DNA from: Allobosea sp. CRIB-10
GTDB lineage: Bacteria > Pseudomonadota > Alphaproteobacteria > Rhizobiales > Beijerinckiaceae
Length of the DNA: 64,000 nucleotides
Assembly (NCBI RefSeq): GCF_900112185.1
Contig: NZ_FOKP01000030.1
Coordinates: 1-64,000, forward strand
Direction: 5' to 3'
Below the pieces are notes generated by a model that did not search any database, was not told where the DNA came from, and was given only the letters and a program-made list of their open reading frames with translations. A program made the position numbers and the translations under genes. Within the stretch, counting starts at the first letter, position 1. The number at the start of each line of letters is the position of its first letter. Shown here piece after piece: positions 26,232 through 36,205 of this stretch.

Positions 26232-27914
26232 ATGGCCACGCTGCGCACCATCTCGAGCCAAATCCTCGCCGCGATATCGCTTCTCGTCATTGCCGCTGCT
26301 CTCGCCATCGGCCTCGGCGTCCACAGCCTTGGCCAATACGCCAGGGTGACCGATGAGATGCAGGCGGCCTCGCGCCGCTCCAGCATCGCAGAGCGCATCA
26401 ATGGTCTGGTCAACGGCGTGGTGATGGAATCACGCGGCATCTATATGAGCGCCGACAGTGCCGAGGCAGAGCGCTTCGCGCCGCTCTTGCTGCAAGGGCT
26501 CGCCGAGATCACGCTCCTGATGGAGGAATGGCGGCCGTTGGTCGACGATCAGGACCGTGCCGCCTTCGCCAGCGTCGACACCGGCATGCAGGACTTCATC
26601 CGCTTCCGGCGCGAGATCGTCCGCCTGGGCCGGGCCGGCTCGATCGCCGCCGCGCGTGAACTCGGAAACAACGAGGCCAATCGCGACAATCGCAAGATGC
26701 TGAACGACGGGCTCAGGCGCATCGCGGGCAGCTATGACGGTCGCAGCGCCGCGCTCGACACCAGCCTCGAAGCGATGCAGCGCGACAGCGTCGACCTGCA
26801 GATCGGCGTCGGCTCGCTCGCCGTCCTGATCGGCCTCAGCCTCGCCTTGCTGGTGGTGAACCGGCGGGTCGCGCGTCCCTTGCAGAGATTGGCGACGGCG
26901 ATGCGCGATCTGGCCAGTGGCGGCTGTGTCACCTCGGTGCCATTGGTCCAGCGACGGGACGAGATCGGCGACATGGCGCGCGCCGTCGAGATCTTCCGCG
27001 ATCACGCCCAGGCCCGCGAGACGCTCGAAGCTGCCGCCACGCAGGCCGAAGCCGGCCGCGCCGCACGTCAGCAGCGGATCGGCGAGGTCGTCGCCGCCTT
27101 CGATGCACGGCTCGCCGATGCGCTGGAGACCGTCGAGACCGGCGCCCACACCCTGGAGGGCGCGGCGCGAGCGGTGAGCGAGATCGCCAGCGCCCGCACC
27201 GTGCAGATCGACGGAGCGCAGAACGCCTCCCAGGATGCCTCCGACAAGGTTCAGCATGTCGCGGTCGCGGCCGAGGAGCTGTCGAGTTCGATCGCCGAGA
27301 TCGCCGACCGCGTGACGCGGGCGAGCGCCATGGTCAGCGGCGCGGCCCAGGAAGCACGCGATGTGAGCCGCCGCGTCGACGGCCTGGCACATGCCTCCGA
27401 GCGCATCGTCAGTGTCATCGACCTGATCCGCGACATCGCCGAGCAGACCAATCTGCTCGCACTCAATGCAACGATCGAAGCGGCGCGGGCCGGCGAGTCC
27501 GGGCGTGGCTTCGCCGTCGTCGCCGCCGAGGTGAAAACTCTGGCGAGCCGCACGGCCGAGGCGACGAACGGCATCGCCAGCCAGGTCGAGGCTTTCCGAA
27601 GCGAAGCCAGGGATGCCGTCGCCGCGATCGGCGCGATCGCCACAACGATTACCGAGGTTTCGCAGCACACCGGGGCCATTGCCGCCGCGACCGAGCAGCA
27701 GAAGAGCACCACTTCGGAGATCGCCCGCAGCGCCCAGGCGACCGCCGACGGCGCCGCGACCGCGGCCCTGGCGCTGGGCAGCCTCGCCGCCGCCTCGGGC
27801 GAGGCGACCAGCGCCGCCTCCGACACGTTGCGCACCGCCGAGAACCTGGCGCGCGAGGCGGAGGCGCTGCGCGGCGCCGTCGCGACCTTCTTCAGTCAGA
27901 TCAAGGCGGCCTGA
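26232..27914 (+). CDS. methyl-accepting chemotaxis protein
   Basis: A 560-residue transmembrane chemoreceptor. TM1 is about residues 8-30 ([16 protein letters not shown]). The periplasmic four-helix sensor runs to about 195. TM2 is [20 protein letters not shown], then HAMP ([19 protein letters not shown]). The cytoplasmic signalling hairpin has its conserved tip at [20 protein letters not shown]. There is no C-terminal CheR-docking pentapeptide. ATG at 26232 is chosen over a GTG at 26169, as it directly precedes TM1. No che genes are nearby. Ligand unknown. Confidence 0.93.
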   Translation: MATLRTISSQILAAISLLVIAAALAIGLGVHSLGQYARVTDEMQAASRRSSIAERINGLVNGVVMESRGIYMSADSAEAERFAPLLLQGLAEITLLMEEWRPLVDDQDRAAFASVDTGMQDFIRFRREIVRLGRAGSIAAARELGNNEANRDNRKMLNDGLRRIAGSYDGRSAALDTSLEAMQRDSVDLQIGVGSLAVLIGLSLALLVVNRRVARPLQRLATAMRDLASGGCVTSVPLVQRRDEIGDMARAVEIFRDHAQARETLEAAATQAEAGRAARQQRIGEVVAAFDARLADALETVETGAHTLEGAARAVSEIASARTVQIDGAQNASQDASDKVQHVAVAAEELSSSIAEIADRVTRASAMVSGAAQEARDVSRRVDGLAHASERIVSVIDLIRDIAEQTNLLALNATIEAARAGESGRGFAVVAAEVKTLASRTAEATNGIASQVEAFRSEARDAVAAIGAIATTITEVSQHTGAIAAATEQQKSTTSEIARSAQATADGAATAALALGSLAAASGEATSAASDTLRTAENLAREAEALRGAVATFFSQIKAA

Positions 27915-27930
27915 AGCGGCCGCCCGATCG

Positions 27931-28694
27931 TCAGTTCTTCAGCCGGTAGCCGGTCTTGAAGATCCAGGCGATCACAGCGATGCAGGCCCCGAGAAAGACC
28001 AGCGTCATCGCCAGGCTGACCTCGATGCCGACATCGGCCGTGCCGTTGAAGCTCCAGCGGAAGCCGCTGATCAGGTAGACGACCGGATTGACCAGCGTCA
28101 CCGCCCGCCAGAACGGCGGCAGCATGTCGATCGAGTAGAAGGAGCCGCCGAGGAAGGTCAGCGGCGTGATCACCAGCAGCGGAATCGCCTGCAGCTTCTC
28201 GAAGCCGTCGGCCCAGACGCCGATGATGAAGCCGAACAGGCTGAAGGTCGCCGCCGTCAGGATCAGGAAGAGCAGCATCCAGACCGGGTGCGCGATCTTC
28301 AGCGGCACGAACAGGAAGGCGGTGGCGAGGATGAGCAGGCCGAGCAGCACCGACTTCGTCGCCGCCGCTGCGACATAGGCGAAGACCGCCTCCCACCACG
28401 CGACCGGCGCAGAGAGCAATTCGAAGATCGTGCCGACGAATTTCGGGAAATAGATCGCGAAAGAGGCGTTGGCGATGCTCTGCGTCAGCAGCGAGAGCAT
28501 GATCAGGCCCGGCACGATGAAGGCGCCATAGGGCACGCCGTCGATCGCCTGCATATGCGAGCCGATCGCCGCGCCGAAGACGACGAAATAAAGCGAGGTC
28601 GAGATCACCGGCGAGAGCACGCTCTGCAGCGGCGTGCGCCAGGTGCGGGCCATCTCGAAGCGATAGATCGCCTTGATCGCGTGGAGATTGACGC

Positions 28695-28698
<4 letters not shown>
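27931..28698 (-). CDS. ABC-2 type exporter permease
   Basis: 255 residues with six membrane helices. The ABC-2 family pattern is clear from [20 protein letters not shown] through the C-terminal [20 protein letters not shown] and [16 protein letters not shown], which resembles NodJ/DrrB-type exporters. The start overlaps the stop of the ATPase gene (ATGA at 28695-28698), so the two form a translationally coupled export pair. Substrate unknown; drug, polysaccharide or lipid are possible. Confidence 0.9.
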
Positions 28699-29621
<923 letters not shown>

Positions 29622-29700
29622 GGGCGAACGCTATACTCGCAGCACGGCAAATGGGTGAAGGCGGGATGGTGCCGTTTCGCCCTGCCGGCACGACATCCCG

Positions 29701-29732
29701 CTAAACAAGAATGGCCGGGCAAGCCCGGCCAT
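29701..29732 (-). terminator. terminator after the 24-residue peptide gene
   Basis: On the minus strand ATGGCCGGGC/GCCCGGCCAT (29711-29720 and 29723-29732) forms a 10-bp stem with a two-base loop, followed by TCTTGTTTAG. It lies about 25 bases beyond the stop of the small gene. Confidence 0.7.
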
Positions 29733-29756
29733 AGCAAGTCCTTCTACCAGATCCTG

Positions 29757-29831
29757 TCAGCGCATGAAGAACCAGAGCAGGATGATGATCGGAATCGGAA
29801 CGCCCACCAGCCACAGAATGATCGAACGCAT
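29757..29831 (-). CDS. 24-residue single-helix membrane peptide
   Basis: ATG at 29831 to TGA at 29757 encodes 24 residues: MRSIILWLVGVP, then a run of I, P, L, W, F and a final MR. It is almost entirely hydrophobic with one Arg at each end, so it should span the inner membrane once. AGGGGG lies eight bases before the ATG, a strong ribosome site, and a terminator follows the stop. Small Rhizobiales peptides of the VGVPIPIIILL type are familiar to me but have no assigned function. It stands alone between the ABC exporter and a periplasmic protein. Confidence 0.72.
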   Translation of the reverse strand: MRSIILWLVGVPIPIIILLWFFMR

Positions 29832-29917
29832 CGACGCTACCCCCTTGATTGCCATCGGATGAAGATGACGGGACAACGTCGATACGCCGCCGGCGGTTCC
29901 GCCGCCGGGAGTCGATC

Positions 29918-30418
29918 TCACTTATAGGCGATGCTGTCGACGAGCGCCTTCATCGCCGCGTCATGCTCCTTGTCGCCCTCGGGCGAGGCCCAATAGGTCA
30001 TCATGATGATCTTGCCGCTCGCCACGTTCGGATTGATCGCGATGTAGCGGATGATCGAATCGCCGTCCTTGCTCTTGGCCTTGAGCTCGGTGAAGGACCA
30101 GGCCTTGCCCTTGACCTCCTGCTTCATGGTCTCGGAGGCGCCGGTGATCGTCACCCCCTGCTTGTCGAAATAGCCGTTGTGCTCCTTTTGCACCGCATCG
30201 AGTTCGTCGGGCGCGATCAGCTCGAACCAGATATAGATCTCCTCGTCGGGCGTCTTGATCTCGACGCCGCGCTTGACCTTCGCGGTCGTCCAGGCGTCCG
30301 GCACCGTGACGACCGCGACCGGATCGGCTTCGGTGATCTGGAGCGCTCCGGCCATGGCCGGCAGCCCGGCAAAGCCGGCGAACGCAAGCGCCAGCGCGAA
30401 GACGGTCTTCCTCAACAT
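29918..30418 (-). CDS. periplasmic protein of unknown function
   Basis: 166 residues with a Sec signal peptide (MLRKTVFALALAFAGFAGLP, cleaved near AMAGA). The mature part is a small alpha/beta domain with EDPVAVVTVPDAW-like opening, EEIYIWFELIAPDEL and a C-terminal ASPEGDKEHDAAMKALVDS. I recognise it as a conserved alphaproteobacterial secreted protein without a name. A hairpin CCGGCGG/CCGCCGG (29890-29908) lies just past the stop and may terminate it. Confidence 0.75.
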   Translation of the reverse strand: MLRKTVFALALAFAGFAGLPAMAGALQITEADPVAVVTVPDAWTTAKVKRGVEIKTPDEEIYIWFELIAPDELDAVQKEHNGYFDKQGVTITGASETMKQEVKGKAWSFTELKAKSKDGDSIIRYIAINPNVASGKIIMMTYWASPEGDKEHDAAMKALVDSIAYK

Positions 30419-30530
30419 GAGTGTTCTCCCCCGGGATCGACCAGGCCGCGCGCCCCTGCGCGCGCCGCGATCCGCCGAGCCCGAGGGTGTGTCACAGCCC
30501 GCCGCGATAACAAGGCAGGCAAGCCGCGTT

Positions 30531-31157
30531 TCAGGCCGGTTCGGCTGCGGTCGGGTGCCAGAGAGGTTGATAGCCGTTCACAAGCGCGGCCAGGGACGAC
30601 GGCGGCGTGACAACGGCGACCGGACCGGCAGGCCGCGGCCTGCTCGCGACATAACCCGACGGCGACCAGAGCAGGGCCTGCCCGTCACGCAAGGCGTGGA
30701 ACTCGCCCTCGGGCGTGACGAACATCGCCCCATCCGGCAAACTCTCCGCTGGCAGCCGGTGCAGGCGCTTCCCGCGGCCCGTCCGGCGCTCGCTATCGAG
30801 CCGCTCGTCGATCGCGGGGAAGAGCGGCACTTCGGGAAGCCCGAGCCCTGCGACCAGCGCTGCCCGGTAGGCATGCGCATCACCGCGTCGGCATTCGACG
30901 CAAGGACGGTGTCCTGCGGCCAATGCAGTCACCTCGTCGCAGAAGAACAGCTCGGTGTAGTAGCGGCCCCAGACATCGCGCTGGCGGCCCTTGAACGAGA
31001 GCACGCAGCAGATCCATTGCCTGGTCGCGAACAGCCGCATCGGCAGTGCCTTCGTCGCCGGATCATGGAACTTGCCACCGCGATTGCCGAACAGCAGCCC
31101 GCGTGCCGGATCGGCGAAGAGCGAGCCATCGGGGCGGACGCGGTTGGGCAGGGGCAT
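30531..31157 (-). CDS. conserved hypothetical protein with CxxC element
   Basis: 208 residues, soluble. It begins MPLPNRVRPDGSLFADPARG and continues LLFGNRGGKFHDP, the conserved start of this family. QWICCVLSFKGRQRDVWGR is followed by a motif GHRPCVECRRGDAHAYR (about residue 80-100), which resembles a small metal or DNA-binding knuckle. The second half is less conserved. I know it only as a frequent stand-alone hypothetical of soil alphaproteobacteria; no reaction is established. Confidence 0.75.
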   Translation of the reverse strand: MPLPNRVRPDGSLFADPARGLLFGNRGGKFHDPATKALPMRLFATRQWICCVLSFKGRQRDVWGRYYTELFFCDEVTALAAGHRPCVECRRGDAHAYRAALVAGLGLPEVPLFPAIDERLDSERRTGRGKRLHRLPAESLPDGAMFVTPEGEFHALRDGQALLWSPSGYVASRPRPAGPVAVVTPPSSLAALVNGYQPLWHPTAAEPA

Positions 31158-31195
31158 GGAGCGAGCCTAACCGCGTCCCGCGCCCGATTTCGTCA

Positions 31196-31675
31196 TCAGC
31201 CTTTGCTCGGCTCTCCCGGCAGCCAGTCGAAATCGCGCAATTGCGCGAGCAGATAGCCGCAGCTCTCCGGGAATGTCGCGAGCGGCAGAAGCGTCTCCTC
31301 CGCAGCCTCGGAGCGTGCCTTGGCATAGGCGCGCGACACGATCTCGCCCGCCTTGGCCGCCAAGGACGGGCTTTCATCCTCCAACGTGTCGATCTCGGTC
31401 CGCTGAGCCCGAATCGTGACCTGCCACGAAACGCTTCGCTTCTCCGGCTGATATTGCCATTTGAGCAGATGCCGGATCAGCACGCGATAGGCTGAGGAGA
31501 GAGCGCGTTTGTCGCTGCGGCCCAAGCTCTCGATCTCCTCGATGATGTTCGGCAGGTCGAGCTCGGAGAACCGCCGCTGACGCAGCAGCTCCGCCTGTTC
31601 GTAGCTCCAGAGATAAAAATCAGCCTCGTAATCCGAAGCCGGTTCGTAAAGCGGCTTCTGCTTGGCGTAGCCCAT
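31196..31675 (-). CDS. DUF29 family protein
   Basis: 159 residues, all-helical. LYEPASDYEADFYLWSYEQA, LDLPNIIEEIESLGRSDKRA and LIRHLLKWQYQPEKR are the DUF29 signatures, with the conserved W-x-x-Q-A-x-L-L-R pattern at the start. The ATG at 31675 is seven bases from GGGAG; one codon earlier (31678) is also possible. DUF29 proteins are widespread in cyanobacteria and alphaproteobacteria, often duplicated, and have no known function. Confidence 0.88.
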   Translation of the reverse strand: MGYAKQKPLYEPASDYEADFYLWSYEQAELLRQRRFSELDLPNIIEEIESLGRSDKRALSSAYRVLIRHLLKWQYQPEKRSVSWQVTIRAQRTEIDTLEDESPSLAAKAGEIVSRAYAKARSEAAEETLLPLATFPESCGYLLAQLRDFDWLPGEPSKG

Positions 31676-31872
31676 CATCGCGCTCCCGCTGACGTCGACG
31701 AGAATAGCGCGGACATGCCCCGGTACAAAGCGAACCGGGGCATGGCCCCTCCATTTTCCTTGCGACACCTTTCCTTGCGACACCGTGCCGGGCTCGCGGG
31801 CTGCGGCGCTTTCCGGCAAGCTGCTTGCGTGCGGACAAAGCCGAGAGCAGGCGCACGAAGGGGCAAAGCTGC

Positions 31873-33168
31873 ATGGACGGGACCACCGAAAACGGCGCGC
31901 CGCCGCTGCTCGCGCATCCCTCGCGCGGCGCCATCCTCGGCGAGATCCACGCCCGCCCCTTCGCGCCGCTTTCGACCCCGCAGCGACTGCTGCATTTCGC
32001 CTTCATGACCGACCAGGCCCAGGCCGCCGCCGACCGAGACGCGCTCTCACGCTTCTGCATCGAGCGGGGCGTGCCCGGCCCGGCAGAGGGCGCCAAGCAT
32101 CATCGCACCAGGCTCGGCGAAACCAGCCTGCGTTGGGAGCAGCACAGCGAGTTCACCACCTATACCTGGGAGTTGTCCTCGCCAGGCTCGATGCCCTTCC
32201 TGCCGGCGACCGCCGTCCTGCCGCACGGCATGCATGCCCTGCCGCAGCCGGGGCCGCATCTAGTGGCGGTCGACCTGCATCTGCTGCCGGAAAGGGCGGC
32301 GCCCGAACTCGATGCCGTGTTCGATGCGGCCAGCCTGGCCGCATCGCTGGTCGATGGCGAGGCGGCGATCGCCGCGACCGATTTCCGCGCTGGGGCCGAC
32401 GGCTTCGTCCGCATCCTCGTGCTCGATCGCCAGCTCACCCCGGCCAAGGCCGGCGCGTTGGCGCAACGGCTGCTGGAGGTCGAGACCTATCGCGTTCTTG
32501 CTCTGCTCGGTCTGCCGGACGCACACCGCCTCGCTCCTTCCGTGCGCCATACCGAGGAGGTGCTGGTGCGCATCGCCGGGACGATGATGCAGACCGACGG
32601 GCTAGCCGCCGACAATGCCCTGCTCGACGAGATGACCGCCCTCGCCGCGACGCTGGAATCCGAGGTCGCTGCGTCCAATTTCCGCTTCGGCGCCAGCCGG
32701 GCCTACAACGAGATCGTGCAGCAGCGGCTCGTGGCGATCGGCGAAGCGCCCTATGGCGGCTGGCCGACCATCGCCGCCTTCCTGTCGCGGCGCATGGCGC
32801 CGGCGATGCGCACCTGCCAGATGCTGCAGCAGCGCCAGCTCGACCTGTCGCGCCGGCTCGCCCGCGCCGCAAACCTGCTGCGCACCCGCGTCGACGTCGC
32901 GCTCGAACAGCAGAACCGCGACCTGCTCGCGGCGATGAACGACCGCACCCGGCTGCAATTGCGCCTGCAGCAGACCGTCGAGGGGCTCTCGGTCGCGGCG
33001 ATCGGCTATTACGTCGTCAGCCTGTTCGGCTATCTCGCCAAGGGCGCCAAGGACGCCGGCTTCCTGCCAGTCGATGTCGGCATCGCGACCGCGCTGTTCG
33101 TGCCGGTCGCGATCCTCGCCGTCTGGCTGATGGTCCGCCGCATCAGGCGCGGCCATAGCGATGGCTAA
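31873..33168 (+). CDS. DUF3422 family membrane protein
   Basis: 431 residues. The conserved N-terminal part is LAHPSRGAILGEIHARPFAP, and WEQHSEFTTYTWE is the family hallmark. A coiled region (QLDLSRRLARAANLLRTRVD) precedes two C-terminal membrane helices (about 370-425, YYVVSLFGYLAKGA and ATALFVPVAILAVWLMV), so the bulk should be cytoplasmic. The ATG at 31873 is used; the frame opens at 31825. A tandem 15-base duplication (TTTCCTTGCGACACC, 31755-31784) lies upstream. Function unknown. The stop overlaps the convergent L,D-transpeptidase gene by four bases. Confidence 0.85.
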   Translation: MDGTTENGAPPLLAHPSRGAILGEIHARPFAPLSTPQRLLHFAFMTDQAQAAADRDALSRFCIERGVPGPAEGAKHHRTRLGETSLRWEQHSEFTTYTWELSSPGSMPFLPATAVLPHGMHALPQPGPHLVAVDLHLLPERAAPELDAVFDAASLAASLVDGEAAIAATDFRAGADGFVRILVLDRQLTPAKAGALAQRLLEVETYRVLALLGLPDAHRLAPSVRHTEEVLVRIAGTMMQTDGLAADNALLDEMTALAATLESEVAASNFRFGASRAYNEIVQQRLVAIGEAPYGGWPTIAAFLSRRMAPAMRTCQMLQQRQLDLSRRLARAANLLRTRVDVALEQQNRDLLAAMNDRTRLQLRLQQTVEGLSVAAIGYYVVSLFGYLAKGAKDAGFLPVDVGIATALFVPVAILAVWLMVRRIRRGHSDG

Positions 33169-33722
33169 CGCTGCACGATCACCTTGGTCCCCGGCCTGAC
33201 GCGATCGTAGAGATCCGTCACGTCGCGATTGGTCATCCGGATGCAGCCCGACGAGACCGCGGCCCCGATCGTGTCGGGCTCGTTCGAGCCATGGATGCGG
33301 TAGAGGCTCGAGCCCAGATAGATCGCCCGCGCGCCGAGAGGATTCTCCATCCCGCCTTCCATGTAGCGCGGCAGGTCGGGTCGGCGCTTCAGCATCGCCG
33401 CCGGCGGGCGCCAGTCCGGCCATTCGCGCTTGCGCGAGACGATCTTGGTGCCGGACCAGCTGAAACCCTGCCGGCCGACACCGACGCCATAGCGGATGGC
33501 CTGCCCCCGTCCGAGCACATAGTAAAGCCGCCTCTGGCTGGTCGAGACCACGATCGTGCCGGGCGCCTGCTTGCCGCTCCATGGCACGATTTGGCGCGGC
33601 ACCGGCTGTTCGCTGAAGATGTTGAGGAAGTCCGCGAGGCCGCGGCTGATCGGGTTGGAATAGGCCGACGCAGGCGTAGCGAAAGCGAGAGTGGCGGCAG
33701 TCAAGACAATGGCGCGCAGCAT
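33165..33722 (-). CDS. L,D-transpeptidase (YkuD domain)
   Basis: 185 residues, exported (signal MLRAIVLTAATLAFATPASA). The YkuD catalytic motif is intact: YRIHGSNEPDTIGAAVSSGC through IRM, with the nucleophile cysteine in SSGCIRM (about residue 160). GTIVVSTSQRRLYYVLG opens the domain. These enzymes make 3-3 cross-links in peptidoglycan or attach outer-membrane proteins to it, an important route in Rhizobiales. Monocistronic, tail-to-tail with the DUF3422 gene. Confidence 0.93.
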   Translation of the reverse strand: MLRAIVLTAATLAFATPASAYSNPISRGLADFLNIFSEQPVPRQIVPWSGKQAPGTIVVSTSQRRLYYVLGRGQAIRYGVGVGRQGFSWSGTKIVSRKREWPDWRPPAAMLKRRPDLPRYMEGGMENPLGARAIYLGSSLYRIHGSNEPDTIGAAVSSGCIRMTNRDVTDLYDRVRPGTKVIVQR

Positions 33723-33787
33723 GATGATCCCTGCAACGCCCCCCGCCGGGATTTAACCGGAAGAGGCAAAGCAGGGTCAACCCCGGC

Positions 33788-35023
33788 TCAACCGCGCAGG
33801 CCGGCAGTAATCGAGCGGCGATAGGACAGCGCCGCCGGAATGAGCGCCGCCAGCGAACCGAGCAGCAGGATGAGCCCGACCTGGGCGAGCTCCGCCGACC
33901 CCAGCGCGAAGGAGAGCCTGAGGCCCGTCTGCGCCTCGAACAGGCCGGAGACCGCGAGCGTCGCCGCGGCACCGAGGCCGAGCCCGGCGAGGCAGCCGGC
34001 CGCGACCAGCCCGACCATGCCGAGCCAGACCACCAGCAGGACGTAGGCTCGCGGCGCACCGAGCGCGCGCAGTACGGCATAGCGCCGCCGTCTCAGCCCG
34101 GTCACCGCGACGAGCAGCAGGAAGATCGCCGCCAGGATCAGCACGGCGTTGAGCACGGAGGCGACGCTCAGCACCTGCCCGACATCGCCGAGCGTCCGAT
34201 AGAGCCCGACCAGCACCTCGGCCGGGAAGAAGGCCATGGTGCCGCCCTGCCGGTAGCGCGCCCGCAGCGCATAGGCGTCGGCGACCGCCTTCGGTTTCAC
34301 CACCAGCGCCGGCACGCCGGGAATGCGCTGGCCGTCGAAGGGCGGGCCGAGCGCGGCGCCCTCCCCGGCATGGCCGTTGCCGAGCCCGTGCACCTCCCAC
34401 ACGCTTTCTACCGGCACCAGGATCGCCCGATCGAAGGGCGAGCCCAGCCGCGGCAGGCGGCCGACCGCGACATAGGCATGGCCCTCATGGCGATGGCTCG
34501 CCTCTTCGGCATCGGCGACGCCGCGCTTCGGCCAATGCCCGGCGATCGCATGCGAGGGCTCGATCTTGTCGCCGAGTCGGTAGGTGACGTCGGCACCGAG
34601 CACCGCCTCACCCGCGCGCACGAACAGCCGGCCCTCGCTCGGCTGCAGGCGCCCCCAGCGGCTGGCGAAGGCGACCGTCGTGCCGATCACCGGATGGCCG
34701 CGGGCGATGTCGCCGAAGGCGAGCGGCGCGACGGCGGCGACGCGCGGATCGCGGGCGAGCTCGTTGAGCAGGCGCCCGCCGATCAGCGGCAGCGCCTCCG
34801 GCTGCAGGTAGATCGCCGACATCAGCAATTGCATCTGGCTTCCGGGCGCGCCAATCAGCAGGTCGAAATCGTCCGCCGCCCGGGCCGAGGCCTGGCGCAG
34901 CGCCCGCTCCTGAGCGCTGATGGACACGCCGATCGCCACCGCCAGCGCGACCAGCGTCACGATCGCGGCAGCCGTCCAGCGCAGCGCCCTGAGGTCGGCG
35001 ATGACCATCGGCAAAGGATTCAC
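33788..35023 (-). CDS. MacB/FtsX-like ABC permease
   Basis: 411 residues. TM1 is about residues 15-37 (WTAAAIVTLVALAVAIGVSI), a large periplasmic domain follows, and three further helices lie at the C-terminus (AVLILAAIFLLLVAVTGLRR, the FtsX-type LRALGAPRAYVLL segment, and the final LGSLAALIPAALSYRRS). It starts with GTG at 35023, overlapping the ATPase stop (GTGA). Such four-helix permeases perform mechanotransmission or lipoprotein/peptide efflux rather than import. Last gene of the alkaline-phosphatase operon; in zrg-like loci of Vibrio a similar pair accompanies zinc proteins (from memory, analogy only). Confidence 0.85.
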   Translation of the reverse strand: MNPLPMVIADLRALRWTAAAIVTLVALAVAIGVSISAQERALRQASARAADDFDLLIGAPGSQMQLLMSAIYLQPEALPLIGGRLLNELARDPRVAAVAPLAFGDIARGHPVIGTTVAFASRWGRLQPSEGRLFVRAGEAVLGADVTYRLGDKIEPSHAIAGHWPKRGVADAEEASHRHEGHAYVAVGRLPRLGSPFDRAILVPVESVWEVHGLGNGHAGEGAALGPPFDGQRIPGVPALVVKPKAVADAYALRARYRQGGTMAFFPAEVLVGLYRTLGDVGQVLSVASVLNAVLILAAIFLLLVAVTGLRRRRYAVLRALGAPRAYVLLVVWLGMVGLVAAGCLAGLGLGAAATLAVSGLFEAQTGLRLSFALGSAELAQVGLILLLGSLAALIPAALSYRRSITAGLRG

Positions 35024-35745
35024 GCCGCCACCTTCAGAATCAACGGCCCGTCGCCGATCGCCGCGACATGCTGCATCCGCGCCAGCAGCGCCGGATCATG
35101 CGCGGCGCAGAGCAGCGTCGCGCCGCTCTCTTTGGCGACCTCGACCAGCAGCGAGCCGACCTCGGCCGCATGGACGGGATCGAGGCTCGCCGTCGGCTCG
35201 TCGGCGAGGATCAGCGCCGGTGCGTTGAACAAAGCCCGTGCGATCGCGACGCGCTGCTGCTCGCCGCGCGAGAGCACGGCGGCGCGCCGGCGCAGATCGG
35301 TCAGCCTCATGCGCTCAGCGAGGAAAGTGGCGCGCGCGACCTGATCGCTCGTCTGCCGCCAGCCCGAAAAGCTTGCGGGCAGGGTGATGTTGGCGAGCAC
35401 GTCGAGCTCGGGCACGAGATGGAAATCCTGGAAGACGAAGCCGACCGTCTCGCGCCGCCAGCGATCGCGCGCCGCCCCCGGCAATGCGGAGACCACGACA
35501 TCGCCCCAGCCGATGCTGCCGGCATCGGGCAGGAAGAACCCGGCAGCGAGATGCAGCAGCGAAGTCTTGCCTGAGCCGGAGGGGCCGCGCAGGCCGATCA
35601 GCGCACCGGGCGGCACCCTGAAATCGGGAATGTCGAGCACCCGGAAGGGCCGCCCGTCACCGTCGCGATGATCGACCTGGATGCCGGAGAAATTCAGCGG
35701 CTGCGCCGCGCTGACTAGCCGTTCAGACACTGTGGAAGCCGGCAT
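35020..35745 (-). CDS. ABC ATPase, LolD/MacB type
   Basis: 241 residues. Walker A GPSGSGKTSLLHL, Q-loop FVFQDFHLVPEL, Walker B ALILADEPTASLD, and a variant signature, LSRGEQQRVAIAR, where arginine replaces the first glycine of LSGGQ. The ATG at 35745 lies inside the preceding gene's end by 23 bases; the frame is open to 35784, so a longer start is possible. It is translationally coupled to the permease by a GTGA overlap. It energises that permease. Confidence 0.88.
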   Translation of the reverse strand: MPASTVSERLVSAAQPLNFSGIQVDHRDGDGRPFRVLDIPDFRVPPGALIGLRGPSGSGKTSLLHLAAGFFLPDAGSIGWGDVVVSALPGAARDRWRRETVGFVFQDFHLVPELDVLANITLPASFSGWRQTSDQVARATFLAERMRLTDLRRRAAVLSRGEQQRVAIARALFNAPALILADEPTASLDPVHAAEVGSLLVEVAKESGATLLCAAHDPALLARMQHVAAIGDGPLILKVAA

Positions 35746-36205
35746 CGACGAGCCTGACCTGGCTGACGAAGCCGGTCTCGGCATCGGTCGAGGAGCCGAT
35801 CTCGAGCCGGCCGCTGACCGCGACCTTCTGGCCAGCGCTGACCATTGGCGTCGCCGCGCGCATGAAGACCACGACGATATCGACCGGCCAATCGGCGTCC
35901 GACTGGCAGAACGGGCAGATCGCCAGCGGCTCGCGCGTCAGCACGAAGAAATGGCTCTCCGGCTTCAGCGGCGGCGCCATGTAGCCGAGCATCCTGACCG
36001 GCTTGCCGCGCAGCGAGGTCGCCCGGTCGGAAAACTGGAAGCCGAGCACGCCGAAGGATTTGTAGAGACCGTCGAAGGTCAGAATCTCTGCCTCGGCCGC
36101 GACTACGCGCAGCGAAACGGGCAACGCCGCGAGCCCGGTGAGGAGCCCGCGGCGGGAGAGTGCACGGCGCCCTGACGGGCGCCGGTCTGATGCGTCGCTT
36201 ATCAC
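35723..36205 (-). CDS. Tat-exported DUF3299-like protein
   Basis: 160 residues. LSRRGLLTGLAALPVS is a twin-arginine signal. The mature part carries GKPVRMLGYMAPPLKPESHF, and LAICPFCQSDADWPVDIVVV with a CxxC-like pair (CPFC), followed by an OB-fold-like QKVAVSGRLEIGSSTDAETG. It resembles the DUF3299 group found beside MacB-like ABC pairs. It starts with GTG at 36205, overlapping the phosphatase stop by four bases. Possible metal or thiol chemistry in the periplasm is inference from the Cys pair and the operon. Confidence 0.7.
   Translation of the reverse strand: MISDASDRRPSGRRALSRRGLLTGLAALPVSLRVVAAEAEILTFDGLYKSFGVLGFQFSDRATSLRGKPVRMLGYMAPPLKPESHFFVLTREPLAICPFCQSDADWPVDIVVVFMRAATPMVSAGQKVAVSGRLEIGSSTDAETGFVSQVRLVDAGFHSV

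Noticed and set aside
31785-33158. 457-codon plus-strand frame beside the DUF3422 gene
   Set aside because: Arg/Pro/Ala-rich out-of-phase shadow of the DUF3422 gene.
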